Positions 1 through 7,258 of a stretch of 7,347 nt of DNA are shown one piece after another (positions within the stretch are counted from its first letter, which is position 1; the number at the start of each line of letters is the position of its first letter). The DNA is taken from assembly GCA_001017865.1 (NCBI GenBank), contig LATQ01000001.1, positions 2,232,550-2,239,896 of the forward strand. Reading direction: 5' to 3'. The notes under the pieces were generated by a model, which made no database searches, was not told where the DNA came from, and worked only from the letters and a program-made list of their open reading frames with translations. The DNA comes from Rhodococcus sp. IITR03 (lineage in GTDB: Bacteria > Actinomycetota > Actinomycetes > Mycobacteriales > Mycobacteriaceae). The translations under genes and the position numbers were made by a program.

Positions 1-3000
1 TCGGGTGATCCGCGACCGGGCGATGGTGCCGCTGTCGTAGCGCGCAGCACGCCTGTGGATCCTCGACCAGCTCGGAGCCCGCGGCGGCGTGTACAACGTG
101 CCCGTCACGTGGCGGGTGCACGGGCGCGTCGACGTCCCGGCACTCGAAGCCGCCGTGCGCGACGTCGTCCTGCGCCACGAGGCGCTGCGCACGGTCTTCC
201 CGAGCTCGGACGGGCAGGCCCACCAGCTGGTGCTCACGCCCGACGAGGTCCGCGTGGTCGCCGACCACCGTTCGGTCGACGCGGCCGATGTCCGCGATGC
301 GCTGGCCGAGGCGATCGGTCACCGCTTCGATCTGTCGGCAGAGCTGCCGGTGCGGTTGTCGGTCCTCGACGCCGGGGACGACACCGTGGTGGCACTGGTG
401 ATCCACCACATCGCCGTCGACGAGTGGTCGACCAAGGCACTGCTCACCGACCTCGCCACGGCCTACACGCTGCGGCAGGCGGGGCAGGCACCCGAGTGGA
501 CGCAACCCACCGTGCAGTACGCCGATTTCACGCTGTGGCAGCGCGAACTGCTCGGCGACCCGGCGGATGCGGAGTCGCTCGCCGCGCGCAGCGCAGCCTA
601 CTGCGGCGACGCCCTCGCCGGCCTGCCCGAGGAACTGCCGCTGCCGACCGACCGGACCCGTCCGGCCCGCACCTCCTATCGCGGTGGCGCCGTGCCGTTC
701 GCGCTCGACCCGGAGGTCGTGCGCGCACTGCGGGAACTCGCACGCGCACAGGACGTCTCGATGTTCATGGTCGTCCAGGCCGCGGTGGCGGTGCTGCTCG
801 CGGCCTACGGTGGCGGCGAGGACATCCCGCTCGGCACCCCGGTCTCCGGCCGCGGCGACGCACAGCTCGAGGATCTCGTCGGCTTCTTCCTCAACACCCT
901 CGTGCTGCGCACCGACCTGTCCGGCGACCCCACCGTCGCCGAACTGCTCGACCGGATCCGCCGCACCGACCTCGAGGCGTTCGACCACCAGGACCTGCCG
1001 TTCGAGCAGGTCGTCGACGCGGTGCTCGGCTCCGACCGATCCGTCTCGCGCGCCCTGCACCCGCTGTTCCAGGTAATGATCGTCTATCTCGTCGAACCGA
1101 TCCGCGCAGCGCGGATGGGCTCACCGCGGGTGTCACCCCCGAACCACACCCGATGGAGACCTCGAAGTTCGACCTGTCCTTCGACCTCGTCGAATATGCG
1201 GGCACCGACACCGTCGTCGGCGTCGTCGAGTACAGCTCCGACCTGTACGACCGCGGCACCGTCGAACGTCTCGCCGCCGGACTCGACCGGGTGCTACGCA
1301 CGCTGGCCGGGGGAGAGGCACACCGGCGCCTGTCCGCCATCGACGTGCTGCGCCGAGCGAACGCGCCCGGCTCGAGCAGTGGCGGACCACACCGGCACAG
1401 GCCACCGAAGCCGCTACCGTCGCGGACCTGTTCGACGACGCGGCCCACCCGCCACCCGCACGAGACGGCGCTCGTGGCAGGCGATCTCGAATGGACCTTC
1501 GCCGACCTCGCGTCCCGGGTCCGCCGGTGGGCTGCGCGCCTGCTCGTCGACCACGGTGTCGCTCCCGAGACCCGCGTGGCGCTCGTGCTGCCCCGCACGG
1601 CCGACACGATCGCGGCGATGCTCGCGGTGCTCGTCTCCGGCGGCGCCTACGTCGCGCTCGAACCGCGCACTCCCACCGATCGTCTCGCGACGATCCTCGG
1701 CACTGCGGAGCCCGTCGTCGTGCTCACCACCGGAGAACTCGTGTCGTCGCTGCCCGCAGGGGACGCGCCGGTGCTCGCGCTCGACGACGAGACGCTCGCC
1801 GAGCGGGTCGCCGGTTACGACGACGCGCCGATGACCGACGCGGACCGGCTCGCACCGTTGCGCGCAGACCACCCGGCCTACGTCGTGTACACCTCCGGTT
1901 CCACCGGCACACCCAAGGCGGTCCTCGCCCTGCACCGCGGCCTGACCGCGCTGTTCCACAGCCACCGCGCCGATCTGTACGAACCGACGCAGGCACGGAC
2001 CGGACGCGACCGGCTCCGGGTCGGCCACGCATGGTCGTTCGCCTTCGACGCGTCGTGGCAGCCGCAGCTGTGGCTCTTCGACGGGCACGCGGTGCACGTC
2101 GTCGACGAGAAGGTCCAGCGCGACCCGGCCGAGATGGTCCGCGTCGCCCACGAATCCCGCTGGGACTTCGTCGAGGTCACCCCGTCACACCTCGCGCAGC
2201 TGCTCGATCACGGACTCGCGGACGACGGACGGTGCCCGGCCTTGCTCGGTTTCGGCGGCGAGGCAGTCTCCCAACCGATGTGGGACCGGCTGCGCGGGTT
2301 GGACGGCGTGAGCGCTACAACCTCTACGGGCCGAGCGAGAGCACCGTCGACGCGCTCGTCGCACGGGGCCTCGGACGCGGACGCGCCCGTCGCGGGCCGA
2401 CCGGTGGTCGCACCCGGGCCTACATCCTCGACCGGTGGATGCGCCCCGCGCCGATCGGCGTGGAGGGCGAGCTCTACCTCGCCGGTCGTGGACTGGCCCG
2501 CGGTTATCTCGCCGACCCGGGTCGCACCGCCGACCGTTTCGTCGCGGACACGATCGATCCGGAGTTCCCCGGTGATCGCATGTACCGCACGGGTGACCGG
2601 GCCCTGTGGACGTCCGACGGACACATCCGATACCGCGGACGCGGCGACGACCAGGTCAAAATCCGCGGTTACCGGATCGAGCCGGCCGAGATCGAGACCG
2701 TGCTCTCGTCGCGACCGGACGTCGCGACCGCCGTGGTGCTCGCCCGCACCGATCTCGGCGCGACGGCGCGTCTCGTCGCATACGTCGTCCCGGTCGCCGG
2801 GTACACCCTCGACGCCGAGACGCTGCGGCGGGCGGTGGCGCGGGTGCTGCCCGACTACATGGTGCCGTCGGCGACGTCGTCCTGGACGCCCTGCCCACGC
2901 TCGCCAACGGCAAGATCGACCGCGCCGCACTGCGCGACCGGAACTCGCCCCTCGAGCGCACCGGGCACCGTCCACACCGGCCGAAGAACTGCTGTGCGCC

Positions 3001-3267
3001 CTCGCCTCCGAGGTCACCGGCATCGAGCAGGTCGGCGTCGACGACGATCTGCTCGACCTCGGATGCGACAGCATCTCGGTGATGCGGATCCTCGGCGGAC
3101 TGCGCGCGGCCGGATACGTGATCGACGCCGAGTCGATCCTCACCGCCGGGTCGATCGGCGAACTCGCCGCAACCCTCCACGAACCGACTGATCGTTCCAC
3201 AACAGAGCCGATTGGTTGTTCCACAACAGAGTCGATTGGTTGTTCCCCAACAGAGGAGAATCGATGA
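1..3267 (+). CDS. Siderophore-type NRPS, terminal module C(DCL)-A-PCP, 5' partial, frameshifted
   Basis: Adds one amino acid to a carrier-bound peptide; the 5' part lies outside the window. The condensation domain (about 29-1340) opens with a PLS...RLW motif followed by LDQL and YNVP, as in DCL-type domains, and has the catalytic HHIAVDEWS at 404-430. The adenylation domain (about 1460-2950) shows A3 YTSGSTGTPKA (1888), A4 FDAS (2044), A5 NLYGPSEST (2319), A6 GELYLAGRGLARGY, A7 YRTGD, A8 GRGDDQVKIRGYRIEP, A9 LPDYMVPS and A10 NGKIDR (Lys at 2912). The carrier domain (about 2985-3180) has LGCDSIS with the phosphopantetheine Ser at 3070-3072. No thioesterase or epimerase follows; the protein ends in 8-residue repeats. 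Reading needs frame changes near 40, 50, 1114, 1351, 1449, 2310, 2366, 2407, 2872 and 2964; each restores a conserved motif, so these are probably sequencing errors. The stop overlaps the next gene. NRPS identity is near certain; the product is inferred to be a siderophore from its neighbours. Confidence 0.95.
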   Translation, partial: SGDPRPGDGAAVVARSTPVDPRPARSPRRRVQRARHVAGARARRRPGTRSRRARRRPAPRGAAHGLPELGRAGPPAGAHARRGPRGRRPPFGRRGRCPRCAGRGDRSPLRSVGRAAGAVVGPRRRGRHRGGTGDPPHRRRRVVDQGTAHRPRHGLHAAAGGAGTRVDATHRAVRRFHAVAARTARRPGGCGVARRAQRSLLRRRPRRPARGTAAADRPDPSGPHLLSRWRRAVRARPGGRARTAGTRTRTGRLDVHGRPGRGGGAARGLRWRRGHPARHPGLRPRRRTARGSRRLLPQHPRAAHRPVRRPHRRRTARPDPPHRPRGVRPPGPAVRAGRRRGARLRPIRLARPAPAVPGNDRLSRRTDPRSADGLTAGVTPEPHPMETSKFDLSFDLVEYAGTDTVVGVVEYSSDLYDRGTVERLAAGLDRVLRTLAGGEAHRRLSAIDVLRRANAPGSSSGGPHRHRPPKPLPSRTCSTTRPTRHPHETALVAGDLEWTFADLASRVRRWAARLLVDHGVAPETRVALVLPRTADTIAAMLAVLVSGGAYVALEPRTPTDRLATILGTAEPVVVLTTGELVSSLPAGDAPVLALDDETLAERVAGYDDAPMTDADRLAPLRADHPAYVVYTSGSTGTPKAVLALHRGLTALFHSHRADLYEPTQARTGRDRLRVGHAWSFAFDASWQPQLWLFDGHAVHVVDEKVQRDPAEMVRVAHESRWDFVEVTPSHLAQLLDHGLADDGRCPALLGFGGEAVSQPMWDRLRGLDGVSATTSTGRARAPSTRSSHGASDADAPVAGRPVVAPGPTSSTGGCAPRRSAWRASSTSPVVDWPAVISPTRVAPPTVSSRTRSIRSSPVIACTARVTGPCGRPTDTSDTADAATTRSKSAVTGSSRPRSRPCSRRDRTSRPPWCSPAPISARRRVSSHTSSRSPGTPSTPRRCGGRWRGCCPTTWCRRRRRPGRPAHARQRQDRPRRTARPELAPRAHRAPSTPAEELLCALASEVTGIEQVGVDDDLLDLGCDSISVMRILGGLRAAGYVIDAESILTAGSIGELAATLHEPTDRSTTEPIGCSTTESIGCSPTEENR
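3184..3255 (+). repeat. Three tandem 24-bp units at the NRPS 3' end
   Basis: Units lie at 3184-3207, 3208-3231 and 3232-3255. Units 1 and 2 match at 21 of 24 bases and units 2 and 3 at 22 of 24. The most constant part is ttccacaacagag, with one A-to-C change in unit 3. The period is a multiple of three, so the NRPS frame stays open and gains degenerate 8-residue repeats such as IGCSTTES and IGCSPTEE. Unit 2 carries a perfect short dyad, GTTGT-TCC-ACAAC (3215-3227). The tract is clearly lower in GC than its surroundings and runs straight into the Shine-Dalgarno of the next gene. Confidence 0.9.
3254..3258 (+). promoter_or_regulatory. Ribosome binding site of the siderophore-binding lipoprotein
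   Basis: AGGAG (within GAGGAGA, 3253-3259) lies 5 nt before the ATG at 3264. It fixes that start rather than the in-frame GTG at 3216, and it sits inside the last codons of the NRPS gene, consistent with translational coupling. Confidence 0.8.
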
Positions 3268-4305
3268 GGATCCACACGCGACTGCGCCGGATCGGCGTCG
3301 CCCTCGCCGCCACCGCCATGCTGGTCGGTGTCACGGCGTGCGGCTCGGACACCGACAGCGGTAGCTCGTCCGGCAGCGCGACGGCTGCGAACGGCGAGTT
3401 CCCGGTCACCGTCTCCGGCAAGTTCGGCGACACGACCGTCGAGTCCGCCCCGACCCGGGCCCTGCCGCTGTCGCCGCAGGACGCGACATCCTGCTGTCGC
3501 TGCGTCACCCCGCTCGCGCTCCCCCGTCGATGCCCAGAACCTCGCCGCGACCGGCGGCACCGGCGTCTGGCCGTGGGAGGCCGAAGCGCTCGGCGCCGAC
3601 GTCCCGCCGCTGCTGAACATGGACGGCGGTGCCACGGTGATCGCCGAGCAGATCGCCGCGCTGCAGCCCGACATCATCGTCTCCACCGGCTTCTGGGGAC
3701 TCGAGCAGAACACCTACGATCAGCTCGCCGAGCAGTTCCCCGTCGTCCACTTCGACTACCGCGCCAACGGTGAGCCGTGGCAGGACTCCACCCGCAAGAT
3801 CGCATCGGCCCTCGGCATCCCCGAGAAGGCCGAGGAGGTCATCGAGCAGGCCGAGGCCGATCTCGACGCCGCCAAGGAGCAGTACCCCGCACTCGAGGGC
3901 ACGACCTACAACGCGATCATCGGCGACACCGGTGGCCAGCTGTCGGTGCTCGCCGCCGACGACCGCGGCATCGGACAGTTCCTGAACTCCCTCGGCCTCG
4001 AGCTCAGCGAATACGCGAACACACTCCAGGTCGATGCCGACGGACGCGGTGTGCTGTCCTACGAGGAGATCTCGCAGCTCGATGCCGACCTGCTCGTCGT
4101 CGTCTCGCCCACCGGCGATCTCGGATACCTGACCAAGTTCGAGGCCTGGAACCGTCTTCCGGCCGTCGAGCGTGGCGCGGTCGTCTCGCTCGCCCGCAAC
4201 ACCGGCATGCCGAACGCCGTGGGCTTCCCGTCGGCGCTGTCGCTGAAGTGGGCCACCGCCGAGATCGCCCCGATGCTCGCCGACGCCGCCGCGAAGTCCG
4301 AGTGA
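3264..4305 (+). CDS. Iron-siderophore ABC transporter substrate-binding lipoprotein (frameshifted)
   Basis: Captures ferric siderophore outside the membrane and passes it to an ABC permease that is not in this window. The N-terminus has a basic MRIHTRLRRIG segment, a hydrophobic stretch and the lipobox VTAC with Cys26, followed by a Ser/Gly/Asp-rich linker typical of lipoproteins. The rest is a class III (FepB/FhuD-like, PF01497) binding fold: SAPTR then SPQDADILLSLGVTP, VWPWEAEALG, IAALQPDIIV, a long helix rich in Glu/Ala, and SPTGDLGYLTKFEAWNRLPAV near the C-terminus. The frame shifts near 3485 (minus 1), 3503 (minus 2) and 3521-3525 (extra C), and the family sequence resumes each time. Corrected length is about 347 residues, normal for the family. 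The ATG at 3264 overlaps the NRPS stop by ATGA and has a good Shine-Dalgarno. The exact ligand is inferred from the neighbouring NRPS and exporter. Confidence 0.93.
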
Positions 4306-4315
4306 CGGACCGGCA

Positions 4316-5564
4316 ATGAGCAACGGCGCCCTCTTCGATCTGCGGCCGCTGCGCGAGAGCGCGGCCTTCCGCCGGATCTTCATCGCTCGCACCATCTCGA
4401 TCTTCGGTATCGGGATGCTCATGGTCGGCGTGCCGATCCAGTCTACGACCTGACCGGATCCTCGCCGATGGTGGGTCTGGTCTCCGCGCTCGAAGGGGGC
4501 GCTGCGATCGGTGGCATGCTGCTCGGCGGCATGCTCGCCGACCGCTACAACCGCAAGTTCCTGATCCTGTTCGCCCGCACCGTCTCAGGCCTCACCTTCA
4601 TAGGACTGGCCGTCAACGCCGGTCTGTCGTCGCCCTCGGTGCCGGCGATCATCGCCCTGACGGTCGTCAACGGCTGATCGGTCGATCAGCATCGCGGCTC
4701 TGCTGGCGGTCGTGCCCACGCTCGTCCCCAAGGACCAGCTCGTCGCCGTCGGCGCGCTCAACGTCCTCAGCGCCCGCGCCGGAGCCGTCCTGTCCCCGGC
4801 GCTCGGCGGTCTCGTGATCGCGACGTTCTCGGTCGCGTGGAACTACTGGGTGGCCGCGATCGGCACCGCCGTGACCGTCACCCTGCTCTCGGGCCTGCCT
4901 GCGCTGAACCCGCCGAACTCGGATGCCGGGCACGACGCCGATACACCCTCGGAGACGGTGACCGGCTTCCTGCGCCGCGAACGCGTCGTCGGTGGCGTGA
5001 TGATCGCCGGTGTCGTCGCGATGCTCGGTGGCGGTGTGCTCGTGCTCGTCCCGGCCTTCGCCGACGCGCGCTTCGAGGGCAACGCCGTCGCCATCGGCGT
5101 CATGTATGCGGCGATCGCGCTCGGTGCCGCGCGGCCACGGTCACCAGCGGGTGGCTCGGCCGGTCGGTGCGGCCCGGCGCGTGCTGCTCACCGCACTGAT
5201 CCTCGGATTCGTCGTCCAGGCACTGGTCGGCTTCACGTCCGTCCTGGCGCTCACCGCCGTGCTGCTCGTGATCGTCGGTGTGTTCGGGGCCGTCCAGGAG
5301 GTGCTGCGCTACTCGCTGATCCAGACGCACACGCCCCACACGCTGCTCGGCCGGGTGAACGGCCTGTGGTCCGCCCAGGAGGTCGCGGGCATGTCGGTCG
5401 GTGCGCTCGTCGCGGGCCTGTTCGGCGGCATCTTCGACGCCCCGGACGCGGTCGTCTGGTACAGCGCCGCGATGGCGGTCCTCGCGCTGCTCGTGACCCT
5501 GGTGCTGCGGCGCCTGCGCGGCGCGGCGGTGGAACCGAGCGCGTATCCGGTCACGGTCGAGTGA
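4316..5564 (+). CDS. entS: EntS-like MFS siderophore exporter (frameshifted)
   Basis: Probable proton-driven inner-membrane exporter of the newly made siderophore. It recalls E. coli EntS along its length: LFDLRPLRES then FRRIFIARTISI, VPIQVYDLTGSS, the MFS loop 2-3 motif GGMLADRYNRK, LSPALGGLVIATFSVAWNYW, MYAAIALGAA, and LIQTHTPHTLLGRVNGLWSA in the second half. Hydrophobic segments fit about 12 helices. Corrected length is about 416-417 residues, against 416 for EntS. Frame breaks occur near 4441 (missing G restores IQVYDLTG), 4675 (net minus 2 or plus 1), 5130 and 5178. The ATG at 4316 lies 10 nt after the lipoprotein stop, with only a weak Shine-Dalgarno, so the two are probably co-transcribed. 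The symbol reflects family resemblance recalled from memory, not a measured identity. EntS homologues are best known for catecholates, which hints at a catechol group on the product. Confidence 0.9.
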
Positions 5565-5567
5565 CCG
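5548..5567 (+). terminator. Hairpin spanning the exporter stop codon
   Basis: CGGTCAC (5548-5554) pairs perfectly with GTGACCG (5561-5567) across a 6-nt loop. The TGA stop at 5562-5564 lies in the 3' arm. No U run follows, so this may be a GC-rich actinobacterial terminator element acting with the next hairpin, or a chance dyad. Confidence 0.35.
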
Positions 5568-5572
5568 TACGC

Positions 5573-5595
5573 CGCGCGATCCACGGGTTCGCGCG
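5573..5595 (+). terminator. Candidate intrinsic terminator after the exporter gene
   Basis: CGCGCGA (5573-5579) pairs perfectly with TCGCGCG (5589-5595) across a 9-nt loop, starting 8 nt after the exporter stop. It is the second of two back-to-back hairpins and marks the likely end of the siderophore operon. There is no U tract, so termination is inferred from position and stem strength. Confidence 0.45.
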
Positions 5596-5768
5596 CTCCT
5601 GACGCAGCGGAGTCGACTGTGTTTGCTGGGGTTCAGGGGTACTTACGAGGTGTCGTTAACGCAATCTTCACCGACACGCTTCCCCCTGCCGAGCGAATCG
5701 TCCGTATCGGGGTTAGCGTCGGGGGTGTAGGCGGCGCAGGTGCGTCTACACGGGAGGTCCCTGATCGT
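5596..5768 (+). other. Non-coding spacer and leader upstream of the small ORF and phoH2
   Basis: No gene is supported here. A frame is open from a GTG at 5619, but its third-position GC over 5622-5768 is only about 55%, far below the true genes. The stretch is the likely promoter region for phoH2. The best sigma-A-like -10 I can find is TAGCGT (5714-5719) with no clear -35, so I do not annotate a promoter with confidence. A leader hairpin at 5725-5751 is listed separately. Confidence 0.5.
5725..5751 (+). promoter_or_regulatory. Leader hairpin abutting a GGAGG ribosome-binding site
   Basis: GTGTAGGCG (5725-5733) pairs with CGTCTACAC (5743-5751): 9 pairs including one G-U, with a 9-nt loop. 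One base after the stem comes GGGAGG, giving GGAGG at 5753-5757, a plausible Shine-Dalgarno for the small ORF at 5769. The stem could influence access of ribosomes to that site, or be a protein-binding dyad in the DNA. No U run follows, so a terminator is unlikely. Confidence 0.4.
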
Positions 5769-5891
5769 GTGGCTGACACAGTCCGAGCGAGGGGCCGGCA
5801 CCGGGCCTCCGTGGTCGTGACGACACCGGGGACCCACCGGCCCACCGAATACGTCCGGGCGGTGCCGTCCGGGCCGAGGAGCCCCACGTGA
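5769..5891 (+). CDS. Candidate small ORF upstream of phoH2, possibly PhoAT-like
   Basis: A 40-codon frame starts at GTG 5769, 11 nt after GGAGG (5753-5757), and ends at TGA 5889-5891, overlapping the phoH2 start as GTGA. Third-position GC is about 87%, compared with about 55% for the same frame just upstream, so coding is plausible from here onward. The product is basic, with many Arg, Val, Thr and Pro residues (for example [15 protein letters not shown]), and has no domain I recognise. Mycobacterial PhoH2 has been described as a toxin with a small, often unannotated upstream antitoxin gene, phoAT, in a similar overlapping arrangement. Position and overlap suggest a counterpart; sequence similarity was not checked. 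It could instead be translated leader with no function of its own. Confidence 0.35.
   Translation: MADTVRARGRHRASVVVTTPGTHRPTEYVRAVPSGPRSPT
5876..5881 (+). promoter_or_regulatory. Ribosome binding site of phoH2
   Basis: GAGGAG lies 6 nt before the GTG at 5888. It supports that start over internal GTG codons near the PIN domain and places about 26 extra residues before the conserved RTYVLDTS. Confidence 0.7.
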
Positions 5892-7249
5892 ACGCAACAC
5901 GCTCCGTCCCCACCCGCTCCGGCCACGCCTCCGGTACCGCCGCTGCGAAAGAATCCGCTGTACGCACCTACGTGCTGGACACTTCAGTGTTGCTCTCCGA
6001 CCCTTGGGCGGTCACCAGGTTCGCCGAGCACGAAGTCGTCCTCCCGCTGGTCGTGATCGGCGAACTCGAAGGGAAACGGCACCACCACGAACTCGGCTGG
6101 TTCGCCCGCGAATCGTTGCGCCTGCTCGACGACCTGCGGCAGCGGCACGGACGCCTCGACCAGCCCATCCCCATCGGGGACGAGGGTGGCACCCTCCACG
6201 TGGAGCTCAATCACACCGACCCCATGGTCCTGCCCGCGGGATTCCGCACCGACACCAACGACTCCCGCATCCTCGCGTGCGCCCTGAATCTGGCCACCGA
6301 GGGTCGCGACGTGGTGCTCGTCAGCAAGGACATCCCGTTGCGCGTCAAGGCCGGTGCCGTCGGGCTCGACGCCGACGAGTACCACGCCCAGGATGTGGTG
6401 ATCTCGGGATGGACGGGCATGACCGAACTCGAAGTCGACCGGGCCTCATCGACGAGATGTTCACCGAGGCATCGTCGACATCGATGACGCGCGGGATCTG
6501 CCGTGCCACACGGGGATCAGACTCCTCGGTGGTTCGTCCAGCGCACTCGGCCGGGTCACCGCCGACAAGCGGGTGCAGCTCGTCCGCGGCGACCGGGAGG
6601 CGTTCGGACTGCACGGGCGCTCCGCCGAACAGCGCGTCGCCCTCGACCTGCTGCTCGACGAATCCGTCGGCATCGTCTCCCTCGGCGGCAAGGCCGGAAC
6701 CGGAAAGTCCGCCCTGGCACTGACGGCCGGACTCGAGGCCGTCCTGGAAAGACGAACCCACCGCAAGGTGGTCGTCTTCCGGCCGCTCTACGCGGTGGGT
6801 GGGCAGGAACTCGGCTACCTGCCGGGTACCGAGGCCGAGAAGATGAATCCGTGGGGCCAGGCGGTCTTCGACACCCTCGAAGGACTTGCCAGCCCGGCGG
6901 TGCTCGAGGAGGTGCTCAGTCGCGGAATGCTGGAAGTACTGCCGCTCACGCACATTCGCGGCCGGTCGTTGCACGATTCGTTCGTCATCGTCGACGAGGC
7001 GCAGTCGCTCGAACGCAACGTGCTGCTCACCGTCCTGTCGCGGCTCGGTGCGGGATCACGCGTCGTGCTCACCCACGACGTCGCCCAGCGCGACAACCTG
7101 CGTGTCGGCCGGCACGACGGTGTCGCGGCGGTCATCGAGAAGCTCAAGGGGCATCCGTTGTTCGCGCACGTCACGCTCACCCGCAGTGAGCGGTCGCCGA
7201 TCGCGGCCCTCGTGACGGAGATGCTCGAGGAGTTCGCTCCGGGCGCTGA
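5888..7249 (+). CDS. phoH2: PhoH2-type PIN-PhoH protein (ribonuclease/ATP-dependent RNA helicase), frameshifted
   Basis: Fusion of an N-terminal PIN ribonuclease domain with a C-terminal PhoH ATPase; mycobacterial homologues act on RNA in the cytoplasm, the PIN part as a toxin-type nuclease. The PIN domain has YVLDTSVLL (first acidic residue at 5978), [31 protein letters not shown] and [14 protein letters not shown]. The PhoH domain has [13 protein letters not shown], Walker A GKAGTGKS (6687-6710), [20 protein letters not shown], Walker [10 protein letters not shown] (6981-7007) and the C-terminal [20 protein letters not shown]. Missing G's near 6442 and 6469 split the frame between the two domains; joined, they read [21 protein letters not shown], as in homologues. 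As written, the last frame stays open to the window end with an Arg/Pro-rich tail. One more missing G in the run 7241-7243 would give EEFAPGR and a stop at 7247-7249, for about 454 residues, so I end it there. The family call is very secure; the exact end is inferred. Confidence 0.92.
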
Positions 7250-7258
7250 CGCCCGAGC
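7236..7258 (+). terminator. Terminator-like hairpin at the phoH2 end
   Basis: CGGGCG (7240-7245) pairs with CGCCCG (7250-7255) across the tetraloop CTGA. The stem continues as GCT (7236-7238) with AGC (7256-7258) past one bulged C. The proposed TGA stop of phoH2 sits in the loop. There is no T run on either strand. It may serve both strands if a convergent gene follows. Confidence 0.5.

Noticed and set aside
3184..3255. CRISPR array
   Set aside because: The units are contiguous with no spacers and only three copies.
3180..3263. Iron box (IdeR/DmdR) in the repeat tract
   Set aside because: The repeats (GATTGGTTGTTCC...) do not form the 19-bp TTAGGTTAG dyad; only a 5-bp-arm dyad is present.
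3216..3263. Upstream GTG start (3216) for the lipoprotein
   Set aside because: It would add MFHNRVDWLFPNRGES before the signal peptide and lacks a Shine-Dalgarno; the ATG at 3264 has AGGAG and gives a normal lipoprotein signal.
55..3267. Long uninterrupted plus-strand frame over the C domain, with an Arg/Pro-rich translation
   Set aside because: Its first ~1,050 bases are out of frame with the condensation motifs; GC-rich DNA keeps shadow frames open. Only parts after 1114 are real.
2208..3713. 501-residue open frame on the minus strand
   Set aside because: It is antisense to the A domain, PCP and lipoprotein, contains no recognisable domain and crosses a gene boundary; a shadow frame.
5619..5768. 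Longer version of the small ORF starting at GTG 5619
   Set aside because: Third-position GC is about 55% and there is no Shine-Dalgarno; the stretch looks like promoter and leader.
5767..5820. 17-codon ORF from GTG 5767 (MWLTQSERG...) as a leader peptide
   Set aside because: It shares GGAGG with the 5769 frame and has 9-nt spacing, but is very short, has no run of regulatory codons and does not reach phoH2; it cannot be told from chance.
1114..6469. Programmed ribosomal frameshifting or gene decay as the cause of the broken frames
   Set aside because: There are too many sites, in unrelated genes, with compensating pairs and no slippery heptamer plus structure pattern; sequencing error explains them more simply.
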